Assembly: GCA_965223815.1 (NCBI GenBank)
Contig: OZ245019.1
Coordinates: 4,092,001-4,156,000 of the forward strand
Direction: 5' to 3'
DNA length: 64,000 nucleotides
DNA from: HKST-UBA178 sp965223815
GTDB lineage: Bacteria; Pseudomonadota; Gammaproteobacteria; Chromatiales; Chromatiaceae
Shown here in pieces: positions 28,037-38,500 of this stretch. The notes under the pieces are model-generated. The model was not told the DNA's origin and made no database searches. It saw only the letters and a program-made list of their open reading frames with translations. The translations under genes were made by a program, and so were the position numbers. The first letter of the stretch is position 1, and the number at the start of each line of letters is the position of its first letter.

Positions 28037-29045
28037 CTATGTTCCTGTTATTACCGGGTTATGAAGAATTTGGAGCCATACCTAACTATCGGCAGGCCCG
28101 GAGCGTGCGCCACTTGGAAATAGATAGAGAGAACAGCTGAATACAGAAGATCGCTATCACGCCCATTAACTATTGAATAACGTGAGGACTTTAGAGCCAC
28201 CGATACAACCGTTTTGGTAGGTTGTTTCCTAGCGAGTTAGTCCACATCAAAACTGATGAGTGAGTTATATTACTGGGCGTTGCCGTGATTGTTGAATCAT
28301 GAAAATAAAGCCCGCTGATTGCTTCAACAATTGGGCTATAGTGCTCATCGGTAACTGCTGGAATACTCACTGCAGGCTTTGCATGGTTCCAACCCCTCAC
28401 TAACGAAGTGTATCCGCATATATAGTCGAACGGCACTTCAGTCTCTCGATTAATATGCAAGCTCCTATTAACCTCTTCTATATCAAACGGGCAGCGGCCT
28501 TAGGTTCGCTCCATTCAGGCGCGGAAAACAATAATCCATACTGTTTGCAGAGTCATGACAGGATGTACCCAATTTTTCGGATGAGAGTTGCAGCACCCGG
28601 CAGTTTAGCTCAGATACCGAAAAGAACGTGATACCATAGTTTCGCTAGAGGCTGATGGAAACGGCCAAAATGGCACCCCCTATCGGTTGTGGAGAACTTT
28701 CACTACCCGCACGATCGGTGTTTACTGATTCATAGTTGACTTTTACGCATAGAAACTGGCCACAAGTAATTCCTTGTCATATCCTATAATTCGGTTGAGG
28801 TGAGAGACACGAACTCGCCAATGCAACTCAGCAGCTAATAGTGACTCCATTGGACGCGCATTGGTTTGGAGTTTGTGTGCAGCCGGCGGTATATGTCTCC
28901 CGGTTTATCGATGCGCGCTTTCTTGTATGCGCTCCAAATAGCCAATTCTGGGAAGTACCCTATACTCATGGCTTATAGACTCCGCCTCAACTGCTATGTA
29001 GGAATAGAGTAACGGACATCGCTTTTTTATATTTAGGGATTTGAT
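28037..29045. other. About 1 kb without a convincing gene
   Basis: The longest frame (28191-28460, minus, 89 codons) has no ribosome-binding site and no family resemblance. No tRNA, large inverted repeat or transposase remnant was visible. The stretch could be decayed DNA; its composition is AT-rich like the region from 22.7 kb on. Confidence 0.5.
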
Positions 29046-29735
29046 ATGGACGCAAAGGCAATACTTGAACAGTTACTGAACTCGGCGAAAGAGATGTCGC
29101 TGGAGGGCAAGAATCTGGCAGAGGAAAAACTAGACATCCCCAAAGCAGGTAGCGAGCGTGATGCAATGCTCTCCGGGATGGGAAAGGGCGCGTTGGCTGC
29201 TGGTGCGCTTGCTATCTTGCTGGGAACGGGTACTGGACGCCGTGTAACCGGGACTGCCGTCAAATTTGGCGGCCTTGCTGCACTGGGCACCCTAGCCTAC
29301 AAGGCCTTCAAGAACTGGCAGGGGGGAGCTACTCCGGATATCAGAGATTTTGGTTCGCCTATCGGCGAACTGGCATCAGATCAAGCGCAGTCACGCAGCG
29401 AAGTACTGCTGGAAACCATGATCGCAGCAGCGAAAGCAGACGGCCACATCGATGCCCAAGAGCTAGCCAACATAGAACGCCAGATCGATCAGCTTGGACT
29501 TGAAACAGATGAAAATAGATTCTTGCGATCACAGCTAGCCAAACCCATCGATGTGAACTTGCTGGCGGCGAAGGCAGACTCGCGGGAAGCCGCTGCCGAA
29601 ATGTATCTGGTCTCTCGTCTGATTATCGATTTGGACAATGATATGGAGCGGCGCCACTTGAAAAACTTGGCATCGGCGCTGGGCCTTGCCCCTGAACTGG
29701 TCGCCGAACTCGAACGACAAATTGTACAGGCTTAG
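29046..29735 (+). CDS. TerB-like DUF533 membrane protein (YebE type)
   Basis: A 229-residue protein. Residues 40-100 are glycine/alanine-rich and hydrophobic (KGALAAGALAILLGTG...), probably one or two membrane segments. Residues 115-225 match DUF533/TerB: LLETMIAAAKADGHIDAQELANI and the acidic pair DLDNDMERRHLKNLASALG. TerB-like domains bind metal and often occur in stress or phage-resistance proteins; E. coli YebE has no known function. AGGGA precedes the ATG by seven bases. It marks the return to GC-richer DNA. Confidence 0.82.
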   Translation: MDAKAILEQLLNSAKEMSLEGKNLAEEKLDIPKAGSERDAMLSGMGKGALAAGALAILLGTGTGRRVTGTAVKFGGLAALGTLAYKAFKNWQGGATPDIRDFGSPIGELASDQAQSRSEVLLETMIAAAKADGHIDAQELANIERQIDQLGLETDENRFLRSQLAKPIDVNLLAAKADSREAAAEMYLVSRLIIDLDNDMERRHLKNLASALGLAPELVAELERQIVQA

Positions 29736-29874
29736 AATAGAGGTGGCGTTTTAGATTAGGCCGTAGCGTTATCAAGACCAAGCACCGCCATATCAGATAA
29801 CCGCCCAATGATCCAAGGGCCCGGCGGCCACAGCTTAATGGGCGTTGATCTTTAGGCATCGACCAATACGCTGT

Positions 29875-30741
29875 TCACCGCTGGCGATAGGGAATCTGGC
29901 AATCGCTGATACCCCGTGCCGGTATTGCGTCCTGCTTCTGCAGGAACAGAGCCACGGATTTCACCGATAGTTCGCTATTGCCTGTCGGCCCGAGATAGAC
30001 ATGGTCGAGTGACAGGCGACCGCTGGCAGGGGCCTTTAGGTCAAACGCATAGTAGGGCACCAACATAGAGTTGCCCTCCCGAAAATAGACCGGTTGCTTC
30101 GTGCAGTCGGTCATCACCGGCGATACAATCCTCCATTCCTGCTCTTCCTCAAAGGAGGGGTGCTTGAGGATCGCGGCTATGCGCAGTAAGTCCGCCTCAA
30201 CCTTTTCAAAAACTGAACGCCAGGCAGATTCTGCATCAGCCGGTCCGGCGTCGAGAGCGAGACGCTCGATAACGCTTACTATCTGCTCGATTAGTTTCTG
30301 TTGTCGTGCCTCATTGTAAAGGCAACGGCCCACTTCGAACTGCTGGCTCGCGGCACATTCGCGGATGTGTTGCGGATCGAAGCCAAGGCTCACTCCCTTG
30401 CCGTGAACACTGTATCCACGCCACTGACTCAACAGGTTACCGTTTGCCCGGAATGATGCGCCGAACAACATCGGCCCGCTGACAATGCGGTGGGACAGCC
30501 ACTCAAGTAGCTGATTCAGAAGCGACGGGCTATCTGTGCCTGACATGATGCGCCTGGTAATATGATTGCGCAGCAGATCCAGCGTATGACGCAGTTCCGC
30601 AGAGTCATTCATGTAGCGTATATCGCTGGCACGCAATTTACCGCTGTTAACAATACCCAGCAAGCCGCCGAGAGACGTGTAGTGATACAGGGTGTCCCGG
30701 GGGTGTTCCGCAAACATCCGCGCAGTAATACTCTCGATCAT
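29875..30741 (-). CDS. DUF2971 protein
   Basis: A 288-residue cytoplasmic protein. The segment LYHYTSLGGLLGIVNSGKLRASD near the N-terminus, then YMNDSAEL and CLYNE, and a later FEEEQEWRIV are hallmarks of DUF2971, a family often found in defence islands and prophages and distantly like ADP-ribosyltransferase folds. Its activity is unproven. I chose the ATG at 30741; GTG at 30747 and ATG at 30717 are alternatives and none has a clear ribosome-binding site. The gene is flanked by non-coding DNA on both sides. Confidence 0.78.
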   Translation of the reverse strand: MIESITARMFAEHPRDTLYHYTSLGGLLGIVNSGKLRASDIRYMNDSAELRHTLDLLRNHITRRIMSGTDSPSLLNQLLEWLSHRIVSGPMLFGASFRANGNLLSQWRGYSVHGKGVSLGFDPQHIRECAASQQFEVGRCLYNEARQQKLIEQIVSVIERLALDAGPADAESAWRSVFEKVEADLLRIAAILKHPSFEEEQEWRIVSPVMTDCTKQPVYFREGNSMLVPYYAFDLKAPASGRLSLDHVYLGPTGNSELSVKSVALFLQKQDAIPARGISDCQIPYRQR

Positions 30742-31054
30742 CAGCACTTGGTAACACAGTCTGACTACAGTTCGGTGACAATCTAGCCCTCTCTACTGAA
30801 GATGGAATACGGGGCAATTATCATTCTCCACCACCCAACCTTCCAGTACGACCGGCGCGGTCTTCCGCCTGAAATCCACAACCGGCTTCAGATCTCTTGG
30901 CGCGTTACATTTAGCCATTCGTTCGACTCTCGCCAATGATCTGGATACAGGCCTGCCCGACTATTAATGAAGCTGTAACAACCGCAGCTTAGTTTTAAAT
31001 TTCGGTCAATTCAATAGTGAGGAAAACTTCCGATTCTGGAACAAGGAGATCATC
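30742..31054. other. Intergenic region upstream of the PstS-like gene
   Basis: About 310 bases. A single CTGTAAC near 30971 resembles half a Pho box, but the second half-site eleven bases on is poor, so PhoB control is not supported. AAGGAG ahead of the ATG at 31055 is a good ribosome-binding site. Confidence 0.35.
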
Positions 31055-32095
31055 ATGCGAATGTTCATCGTCCTTTGCAGTCTGTTCTGCGCCGCATACA
31101 CGATTCCCGTGAATACCAGCGCCGCCCAGGAAATCAAGGTTGTCGGCTCGTCCACAGTCTATCCATTTGCAAAAAGAGTCGCCGAGGAGTTTTCAAAGCG
31201 GACGGGCCAACCTGTTCCGTTAGAGGAAAGCACGGGTACGGGAGAAGGTTTTCGGAGATTCTGCGCTGGAGAGGGGGGGACCCACCCCGATATCACCAAC
31301 GCTTCGCGACGTATCCAGCGGTCGGAGTTGAAATCGTGCGCAGCCAATGGGGTTGGTCAAATTGTAGAGGTCAAAATTGGATACGACGGTATAACCATAG
31401 CCAATGCCAAGAATGCGCCATTCTTTAGTCTGAACCACCGGCAGCTATTTCTGGCTCTGGCCGCAACTGTCCCCTACAACGGCAACCTTGTGCCTAACCC
31501 ATACAAAAAATGGATGGAGATAAGTCTGACGCTCCCAAGTTTTGACATTCTGGTATTCGGCCCGCCTGCTACTTCCGGAACCCGTGACTCGTTCATCCGA
31601 TTGGTAATGGAAAAGGGTTGTAGCAGCTTCCCGGAGATTCAAGCATTGAGAGAACGCTCGCCAGAGCAATACAGGGAAATATGCGGAACCCTCCGCAGCG
31701 ACGGCAGATACGTCGACTCCGGCGAAAACGATGACCTGATCGTGGAAAAGCTGGTGGCCAACCCCGCCGCGCTGGGAATATTCGGCTACAGTTTTCTTGA
31801 TCGCAACCGGGAGCGGATTAAAGGCAGCAGTATCGCCGGTGACAGACCCGATTTTAATAGTATAGCCCGCGGTCGTTACAGTCTGGTACGGCCCCTGTAC
31901 ATCTACGTAAAAAAGGATCGTGTTGTCGACCATCCCGAGCTGCGCGAGTACCTTGAGGAGTTCACCAATGAATGGACCATCGGTCCGGATGGCTACCTCA
32001 TCGAAGAAGGTTTGATCCCTCTGCCAAAAGAAGAGAGGAAACAAAACTACTACATCGCCAGGGAGCTTAAACCCGTTTCGGTCGATGATTTATAA
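31055..32095 (+). CDS. PstS-like phosphate-binding protein
   Basis: A 346-residue periplasmic binding protein. The signal peptide ends near SAAQ (residue 24), followed by the phosphate-loop IKVVGSSTVYPFAKRVAEEF, ESTGTGEGFRRFC, and the typical GPPATSGTRDSF near 170. It lacks adjacent pstC, pstA, pstB or phoU, so it is an orphan, similar to PstS paralogues linked to surface or stress roles. AAGGAG precedes the ATG. Family is secure; physiological ligand is inferred. Confidence 0.87.
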   Translation: MRMFIVLCSLFCAAYTIPVNTSAAQEIKVVGSSTVYPFAKRVAEEFSKRTGQPVPLEESTGTGEGFRRFCAGEGGTHPDITNASRRIQRSELKSCAANGVGQIVEVKIGYDGITIANAKNAPFFSLNHRQLFLALAATVPYNGNLVPNPYKKWMEISLTLPSFDILVFGPPATSGTRDSFIRLVMEKGCSSFPEIQALRERSPEQYREICGTLRSDGRYVDSGENDDLIVEKLVANPAALGIFGYSFLDRNRERIKGSSIAGDRPDFNSIARGRYSLVRPLYIYVKKDRVVDHPELREYLEEFTNEWTIGPDGYLIEEGLIPLPKEERKQNYYIARELKPVSVDDL

Positions 32096-32192
32096 CTCTA
32101 GCTATTCCATATTTTTACCAGGCCTGGGCCAACAGCCCTCTGGTAGGCCCGGAGGAGAGCTTATGAATCAAGCGTGAACGCCCTGACCGCAG

Positions 32193-33185
32193 TCAATTTT
32201 GGCGTTTTACCAATTCCACCCGCCGGTTGAGTTTGCGACCGGCCTCCGTATCGTTTGTTCCGATGGGCGCCACCGGACCGGCGCCCAGTGGAGTGAGCCG
32301 CGCGCCATCGGCACCGGTGGCCACCAGTGCATCGACCACTGTCTGTGCCCTGCGCAACGACAAATCCTGATTGTAATCCAATGCGCCAACGTCATCGGTG
32401 TGACCCACCACATAGAGTTTCATTGCTGGATTTTGCTGTAGCACCTTGGTGATCTCATTAATGGTTGCCACAGATTCTCTTTGCAATGTCGCCTTATCAT
32501 GTTCAAACTGTATGCCGTACAGCGCCACATGCCCGGCGGCATACATCTCGCTGCGCATCTCGGAGGCATCGATAAATTCCAGCGTCGGCTCGAAATCCTG
32601 TACCTCCACCACTTCGACGAGCGCTACTGTCCGACCGCGCAACTCGGTATTGGAATTGTTGTCCGCTACCTCACCTGCAAACACGCCTATGTGGTACTGA
32701 GCTTGATCGCTGACCACTTTCGCATAGCGATAAGTGGGATTCGTATGGTTGTGTGCGAAACCAAGCAAATAAAACGGGTGCTTGATTCCGCGGGTGGGAA
32801 TCATCGTGGCTCGAGTCCAGAATGTAGTGGAAATTATATGACCGGAACAAGACTTCTGTTTGCAGGAAAATATTTCTTCGGTATCCCCAAGTTCAGCTAA
32901 CGCCACCTCATAATTTTTCTGGATCTTGAGTGGAGAGTCACCGGCCTTGGTGAGGTAAAGGAGCCGCGTGCGCTTGCCTTCCGGGTGTGCAACCCCGATC
33001 TTTTCATCCGGACCCATGACCAGAAAACTGCCGGTATCGTATTCACTTTGAGCATAACCCACCAGTTCAGAGCCTGTGACCCTGGGAATGGAAGGGTGGT
33101 CGCTGGCGCCAGGCATATCCGCAGCTTGAAGTACAAACACAGGTACAAGCCAAAGCATCAATAATATTGCTGTCTTGAGATTCAT
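32193..33185 (-). CDS. DUF4892 - OmpA-C fusion outer-membrane protein
   Basis: A 330-residue exported protein with signal peptide (residues 1-20). The middle part (SELVGYAQSEYDTGSF, RTRLLYLTKAGDSPLKI..NYE, IFSCKQKSC) fits DUF4892, and the last 110 residues are an OmpA peptidoglycan-binding domain: GIQFEHDKATL, VVGHTDDVGALDYNQDLSL, RRAQTV and the final LNRRVELV. It should link the outer membrane to the cell wall. The ATG at 33185 gives a proper signal peptide; an upstream ATG at 33269 would add 28 unlikely residues. Confidence 0.85.
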   Translation of the reverse strand: MNLKTAILLMLWLVPVFVLQAADMPGASDHPSIPRVTGSELVGYAQSEYDTGSFLVMGPDEKIGVAHPEGKRTRLLYLTKAGDSPLKIQKNYEVALAELGDTEEIFSCKQKSCSGHIISTTFWTRATMIPTRGIKHPFYLLGFAHNHTNPTYRYAKVVSDQAQYHIGVFAGEVADNNSNTELRGRTVALVEVVEVQDFEPTLEFIDASEMRSEMYAAGHVALYGIQFEHDKATLQRESVATINEITKVLQQNPAMKLYVVGHTDDVGALDYNQDLSLRRAQTVVDALVATGADGARLTPLGAGPVAPIGTNDTEAGRKLNRRVELVKRQN

Positions 33186-33604
33186 ATTGCCATCCTTGCT
33201 AGGCGCGGAAGCGCCACGAATGTGCACAAGTGTACTCATAACCCTGAGATCGCGCCACGTTGAGGACAATCCTCACATCGGCAATGGGATCGGTTTATTT
33301 AGCAACCTAATTATCTACCACCAGCAAGTAAAAGAGCGATATCTCTGATAACCAGTCGCGCTAATGGAACCCTTTGGTAACCTTCACACCGGGTCGCCCG
33401 TGCACGGATATCGGGATGGTAGCGGTTTTCAGTGGCTTCAATAGTTGCTCCAACCAAGTAAATAGATTCTGGGATTTAGTTGGTTGCAATATTCTGCTTC
33501 CGCGGGAATGATATTCAGTAGAGAATTTCCGATCTGTGGGTTCTTACATTCAACATCCAACAATTATTCCCCAGCCAATCATGTTGTAATAGACGACGAC
33601 AGAC
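33186..33604. other. Divergent intergenic region between ompA-like and cytochrome c genes
   Basis: About 420 bases serving two divergent genes. I see no strong palindrome or clear promoter pair; the region should hold both promoters. Confidence 0.4.
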
Positions 33605-34294
33605 ATGCTATCTAAATCCCCACTTTCCATTCTGTTTTTGAGACTGGCAATCCTGCTTTTCTTTCTGCTTGCAATTCCCAGCCAAGCGGATATGTCCCTT
33701 GAGATCAGCCATATCATGGCTTTGGAACCCGATATCGATGCGGGGAAAACGCGCTTCGAGAGTTGCAGTCATTGCCATGGAGCGAACGGCTGGGGAGCCT
33801 ATAGTGGCGCCTACCCCCAAATCGCCGGTCAACACGCGAGTGTCGTAATCAAACAGCTTATCGATATCAGCTCCGGACAACGCGAGAATCCGGATATGCT
33901 GGAATTTGCCCGTGGTCTATCCGCTCAGGGGCCACAGGCAATGACCGATGTGGCGGCCTATATCGAATCGCTAAAGATGAACCCTGACCCGGGAGTGGGC
34001 GACGTAGATGACGATGAACTCGGGAACGCATCAATAACCTTTCAGCAGTCCTGCAGTACCTGCCACGGCGTTGATGGGGAAGGGAATGCTGAAGAAATCG
34101 TTCCCTTATTGCAAGGACAGAATTTCGAGTATTTGCTACGGCAATTGAAAAGGATTCAGGCAGGAACTCGCAAGAATTCCAACCCGGATATGAGAGATCT
34201 GATTCGCCAGATGAATGTCGAGGAACTGGAATTGCTGGCGACCTATATTTCCCGTCTTCAGCCACCGCAAAACAAACTTGCACCTTTCGACTGA
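33605..34294 (+). CDS. Di-haem cytochrome c (c4-like)
   Basis: A 229-residue periplasmic protein with a signal peptide (residues 1-28) and two class I haem domains with binding motifs CSHCHG (Cys54, Cys57, His58) and CSTCHG (Cys150, Cys153, His154). Each is followed by a late methionine (PDMLEFA near 97 and PDMRDLIR near 195) as sixth ligand. It matches cytochrome c4-type proteins that shuttle electrons to oxidases. The adaptor gene of an RND pump starts 20 bases downstream, so the three genes form one run, an unusual pairing. Confidence 0.87.
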   Translation: MLSKSPLSILFLRLAILLFFLLAIPSQADMSLEISHIMALEPDIDAGKTRFESCSHCHGANGWGAYSGAYPQIAGQHASVVIKQLIDISSGQRENPDMLEFARGLSAQGPQAMTDVAAYIESLKMNPDPGVGDVDDDELGNASITFQQSCSTCHGVDGEGNAEEIVPLLQGQNFEYLLRQLKRIQAGTRKNSNPDMRDLIRQMNVEELELLATYISRLQPPQNKLAPFD

Positions 34295-34314
34295 ATCAAC
34301 CGGAGCGCCTCTCC

Positions 34315-35526
34315 ATGCATTTCAAGTCCCCCTACTCCATCGGCGTCCTGTCAGGACCTAAAGGCAGATGGCCTCATGGCTCGATGAGATCACTTATTAA
34401 TCCCTGCCGGCCCACCCTGGGGTCATTCAGATCCGTGGGGCAGCGCCAAGGGCGTTTTTCGGCATGGATAATACCGATTGTATTGTTGGCATATTTGGTG
34501 CCTCTTGCGGCCCTATCCCAACAGAGTGGGCCAAAAGTGATGGTGGTGCGCGCCGAGCAGCGTCCACTGATCGAAGAGATACGTCTTTCAGGTAGCGTGA
34601 TTTCGCCCCGTGTCGCCAAGCTTTCGGTGCAAGTGAGTGGTTTGGTCGAAAGCCTCACAACGAGCCTTGGCGATCGCGTCCGAGCGGGTGCTGAGATTCT
34701 GCGGCTGGACTCGGAATTGGAAACTCTGGCTCTTGCCGAAGCTAAGTCTTCCACGGAGAAGGTTGTCGTGGAGTTGGCGGATGCCAAGCGGCGCCTGGCC
34801 GACTCGAGAAAACTCTCCAAATCCCGTGCAATTTCAGCCGATCAAATTGAATCCTTGTCGTCAGAGGTGCGAGCGGATGAAGCCGAGCTCAGGCGCGTAC
34901 GCGCACAACAAATGCGCAGGGAGGCGCGATTGCGCCGTCATCAAATTACCGCGCCGTTTGACGGTGTCATCAGCCGCAAATGGACCGAGATCGGTGAGTG
35001 GCTCAGTCCTGGCGACCCGGTGGTCGAACTAACCGCCGTGTCCGGATTGCGGATCGATTTCCAGGCACCACAGTCCGTTCGCACTAAACTGGATCAAGAG
35101 GCAGAAATTCTCGTCCGCTTGGATGCCCTCCCGGGAAACGTCTATAAAGGGTTTGTAAACTGGGTGATGCCGGTTGCTGACGCACAAACCCGGACATTCC
35201 GCCTTCGGGCTACGCTGCAGGACGAGGAAGCTCCGTTGGCTCCGGGTATGTCAGCCAGCGCTGTGCTGCGGCTACACAGCGGGCGGCAGGGTATCACGGT
35301 TCCCCGGGATGCACTCATCCGCCATCCCGACGGACGCGTCACGGTATGGGTGACCGAGCACCAAGGCGAGGTGAGCCGTGTATCGGAGCGGCGGGTACAA
35401 ACCGGCCTCCAATTCGGTGGCATGGTGGCCATCTCAGAGGGCTTGTCGCCCGGCGATTGGATAGTAGTGCGAGGCAATGAAAACCTGCGCGACGGTCAAC
35501 AGGTCACCACCCAAGAGCACCTGTAA
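34315..35526 (+). CDS. RND efflux periplasmic adaptor (HlyD/MFP family)
   Basis: A 403-residue membrane-fusion protein that bridges an RND pump to an outer-membrane channel. After an N-terminal hydrophobic segment (about residues 50-70) come the lipoyl half-motif ISPRVAKLSVQVSGLVESL, GDRVRAGAEILRLDSE, a helical hairpin with many Arg/Glu (about 140-210), then ITAPFDGVISRKW and GEWLSPGDPVVEL. The first 45 residues are basic and atypical, so a later start (for example residue 23) is possible; GGAG lies nine bases before the ATG at 34315. Sixteen bases separate it from the pump gene. Confidence 0.88.
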   Translation: MHFKSPYSIGVLSGPKGRWPHGSMRSLINPCRPTLGSFRSVGQRQGRFSAWIIPIVLLAYLVPLAALSQQSGPKVMVVRAEQRPLIEEIRLSGSVISPRVAKLSVQVSGLVESLTTSLGDRVRAGAEILRLDSELETLALAEAKSSTEKVVVELADAKRRLADSRKLSKSRAISADQIESLSSEVRADEAELRRVRAQQMRREARLRRHQITAPFDGVISRKWTEIGEWLSPGDPVVELTAVSGLRIDFQAPQSVRTKLDQEAEILVRLDALPGNVYKGFVNWVMPVADAQTRTFRLRATLQDEEAPLAPGMSASAVLRLHSGRQGITVPRDALIRHPDGRVTVWVTEHQGEVSRVSERRVQTGLQFGGMVAISEGLSPGDWIVVRGNENLRDGQQVTTQEHL

Positions 35527-35542
35527 ACGAGAGGCGAGCTGA

Positions 35543-38500
35543 ATGTTTCAGGCATTGGTCAGTCGAGGAACTGTGGTTGCCGTGGCCGCGCTCATCCTGA
35601 TGGTTCTGGGCATAGTCGCTGCACTTAACATCCCGGTACAGATGATACCTGACCTGGAGGTTCGTACTATCTCAGTTCGCACCGGCTGGCCCGGCGCCAC
35701 ACCGCAGGACATTGAAAAGGAGATCCTCATTGAACAGGAAGAGCGTCTGCGCAGCGTGCCCAGCCTGCAGCGGCTTGTCTCCTCAGCCTCTTTCGGGCAG
35801 GCCCGGATCGAACTGGAGTTTCCGTTCGGCATCAATCTAAATGACACCCTGATCGAAGTGATGAACGCCTTGAGTCAGGTGCCATCCTATCCCGACAACG
35901 TCAACGAACCGCGCATTTTCGCAACCTCTTTCTCGGCCAACTCTTTTATGTATTTTCGCGTCACCCCATTGCCCGGGAATCCGCGAAATCTCGATATGAT
36001 TCCGATGCAGGACTTTATCGCAGACAATGTGGCAACACGAATGGAGACGGTGCCGGGGATTTCGTCAGTATCCGTGTATGGTGGCGCTGAACGGCAGATT
36101 CAGATACTTATTGATCCTGCACGGCTGGCCGAACGCAACCTGACTGTGGCCCAGGTACGCCGTGCCATCCGTGAGCGCAATAGGGACGTCTCCGGCGGTG
36201 AGATCGAGGCGGGTAAGCGGCGCTATCTGCTGCGCACCATCGGCCGTTTCCGGGATATCGGCGCACTGCAGCAGTTGATTATTCGTCAGCAGGGTGATGC
36301 CCTGGTCCGGCTGGGCGAAATCGCCGATGTGAGACTGGGGCACTTTGAAGTCAACCGCTACTCGTACACGGATGGCAAGCCGGCGATCGGCATGTCGGTT
36401 AGGAGGCAGGCTGGATCGAATGTCATCGATATCAAGCGCGCCTTGATGCCGGAAGTCGATGCCATCAATGAGGAGTTGCTGCAGCCTGCCGGTATGCAGA
36501 TGCAACTGGTAGCTGATGATGTTGGCTATGTCGAAGCCTCGGTCGCCAATGTCTGGACCAATCTGTTAATCGGCGCAGCGTTGGCAAGCGGTGTGATGTT
36601 CCTATTCCTTCGCTCCGGGCGCATGACCGCAATCGGTGTCGTCGGAATCCCTATCTGCACGATTGCCGCCTTTCTGGGCCTGACTCTGGCCGGGCGTACC
36701 ATCAACGTGATCTCCCTGGCGGGTGTTGCCTTCGCCATTGGCATGACTCTGGACAACAGCATCGTCGTGTTGGAGAACATCGAACTGGCATGGCGCAGGG
36801 GCCTCGATCGCTGGCGGGCCGCGGTGGAGGGGGTCAGTAAAGTATGGCCGGCGGTGCTGGCCTCCACCCTCACCACGGTACTGGTGTTTGCACCCATCGC
36901 CTTCATCGAAGAGGAAGCGGGCCAACTCTACTCCGATGTCGCCATCGCCATCTGCGCCTCCATCACAGCCTCGATGCTGGTCGCTATCGCAGTTGTCCCC
37001 TCGGCCGCTCCACACGTGTTCAGGGCGCCCGCCAAAACGGACGCGCTTGCCTTTAGCGGTTGGCAGGGCTTCATCATCAAACGTGTCGATTGGATCCTCG
37101 CCGCCCGGTGGCGGCAATGGGGAGTGCTGGCAGTGGTGCTCGGCGGTTGCGGCGCAATCATCGCTTTTCTCACCCCCCCCGCAGAATACCTGCCCGAAGG
37201 CGAGGAGCCTAAGCTATTCGCCAGCATGACACCGCCCACCGGATACAATCTGGAGACAATGCAGCGGATCGGTATGGACGTGCAGAAGCACTTTCTGCCG
37301 TTTCTGGAGCAGGACCCTGCCCTGTTTGACCTTGGCAAGAGCGATACCCCGGCAATGGCCTATTTCAACATGAGTGTCGAGGCCACGCGGCTGCGCATCA
37401 TCGCTCAGCCGAAGAACCCCAAACATATCAAGCCGCTGATGCAGGTTATCGACCGCAAGTTCAAAAGCTATGTCGGTATGCGCTCGTTTGTCTCCCGAGG
37501 CTCCATCATCACCAGCAACAGCGGAGGATCTAGAAGCATCAATCTGGACATCTCAGGCCCCTCCCAGCAAGCCATCTATGATGTGGCATCCGCGGCGGAA
37601 GCCCGGACCCGGGAGGTGTTCGGCAACCCACGCATCCGCTCTACTCCGCGCTCCCTGGCACTATCGCAGCCATTGCTGGAAGTCCGGCCGCGTTGGGAAC
37701 GGCTGGGCGAAGTGGGTATGAGTAACCCCGACATGGGGTTCACGATTGCCGCCATGACCGATGGCGCATTCGTCGATGAATTTTTTCTCGAGGATGACAA
37801 GATCGACATCTATCTGTACGGGAACAAAGGTGTAGGAACGCTGCTGGAGGACCTCGACCAGTTGCCAGTCTATACCCCGGCCGATACGGTGATGCCCCTC
37901 TCTTCTTTGGCCGAGATCGTGGAATCGGTTGACACCGGAACTCTACGACGGGTAAACGGTGCGCGCACCGTCACGCTGAGCATTATTCCACCGGATGAAA
38001 TCGCCTTGGAGACAGGCCTGGAGAGGGTGCGCGGAGATGTGATCGAGCATCTGCGCCTGACCGGCGAACTACCCTCAAACGTGAAGATCCGACTCTCGGG
38101 AGCCAGTGACCAGCTGCAGGCAACCCGGGAGTCTCTCAGCACCAACTATATCGTGGCGCTGATATTGATCTATCTTGTTCTCGTGGCGATTCTCTCCCAC
38201 TGGAAGTATCCACTGTTGATCATGACTACCATTCCCCTGGGCATCGCCTCGGGCATCGTCGGCTTGTGGGCAATGAATCTGCTGGGAGGTTGGTTACCCA
38301 GGGTGGGAATGCAAGCCATCAGCCAGCCGTTCGACATGATCACCATGCTGGGATTTCTGATCCTCATGGGCACCGTAGTCAACAATCCCATCCTCATTGT
38401 TCACCAGGCCATGTCCAATGTCCGGAAAGGGAAGATGCCGGTGCGTGATGCGGTTCACCAGGCAGTTTCCATCCGCTTGCGGCCAATCGCCATGACCACG

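Noticed and set aside
28191..28460. 89-codon minus-strand ORF as a gene
   Set aside because: No ribosome-binding site, no domain resemblance and low-quality composition in an otherwise empty kilobase.
30960..30995. Pho box upstream of the PstS-like gene
   Set aside because: Only one half-site (CTGTAAC) is acceptable; the second does not match at the required spacing.
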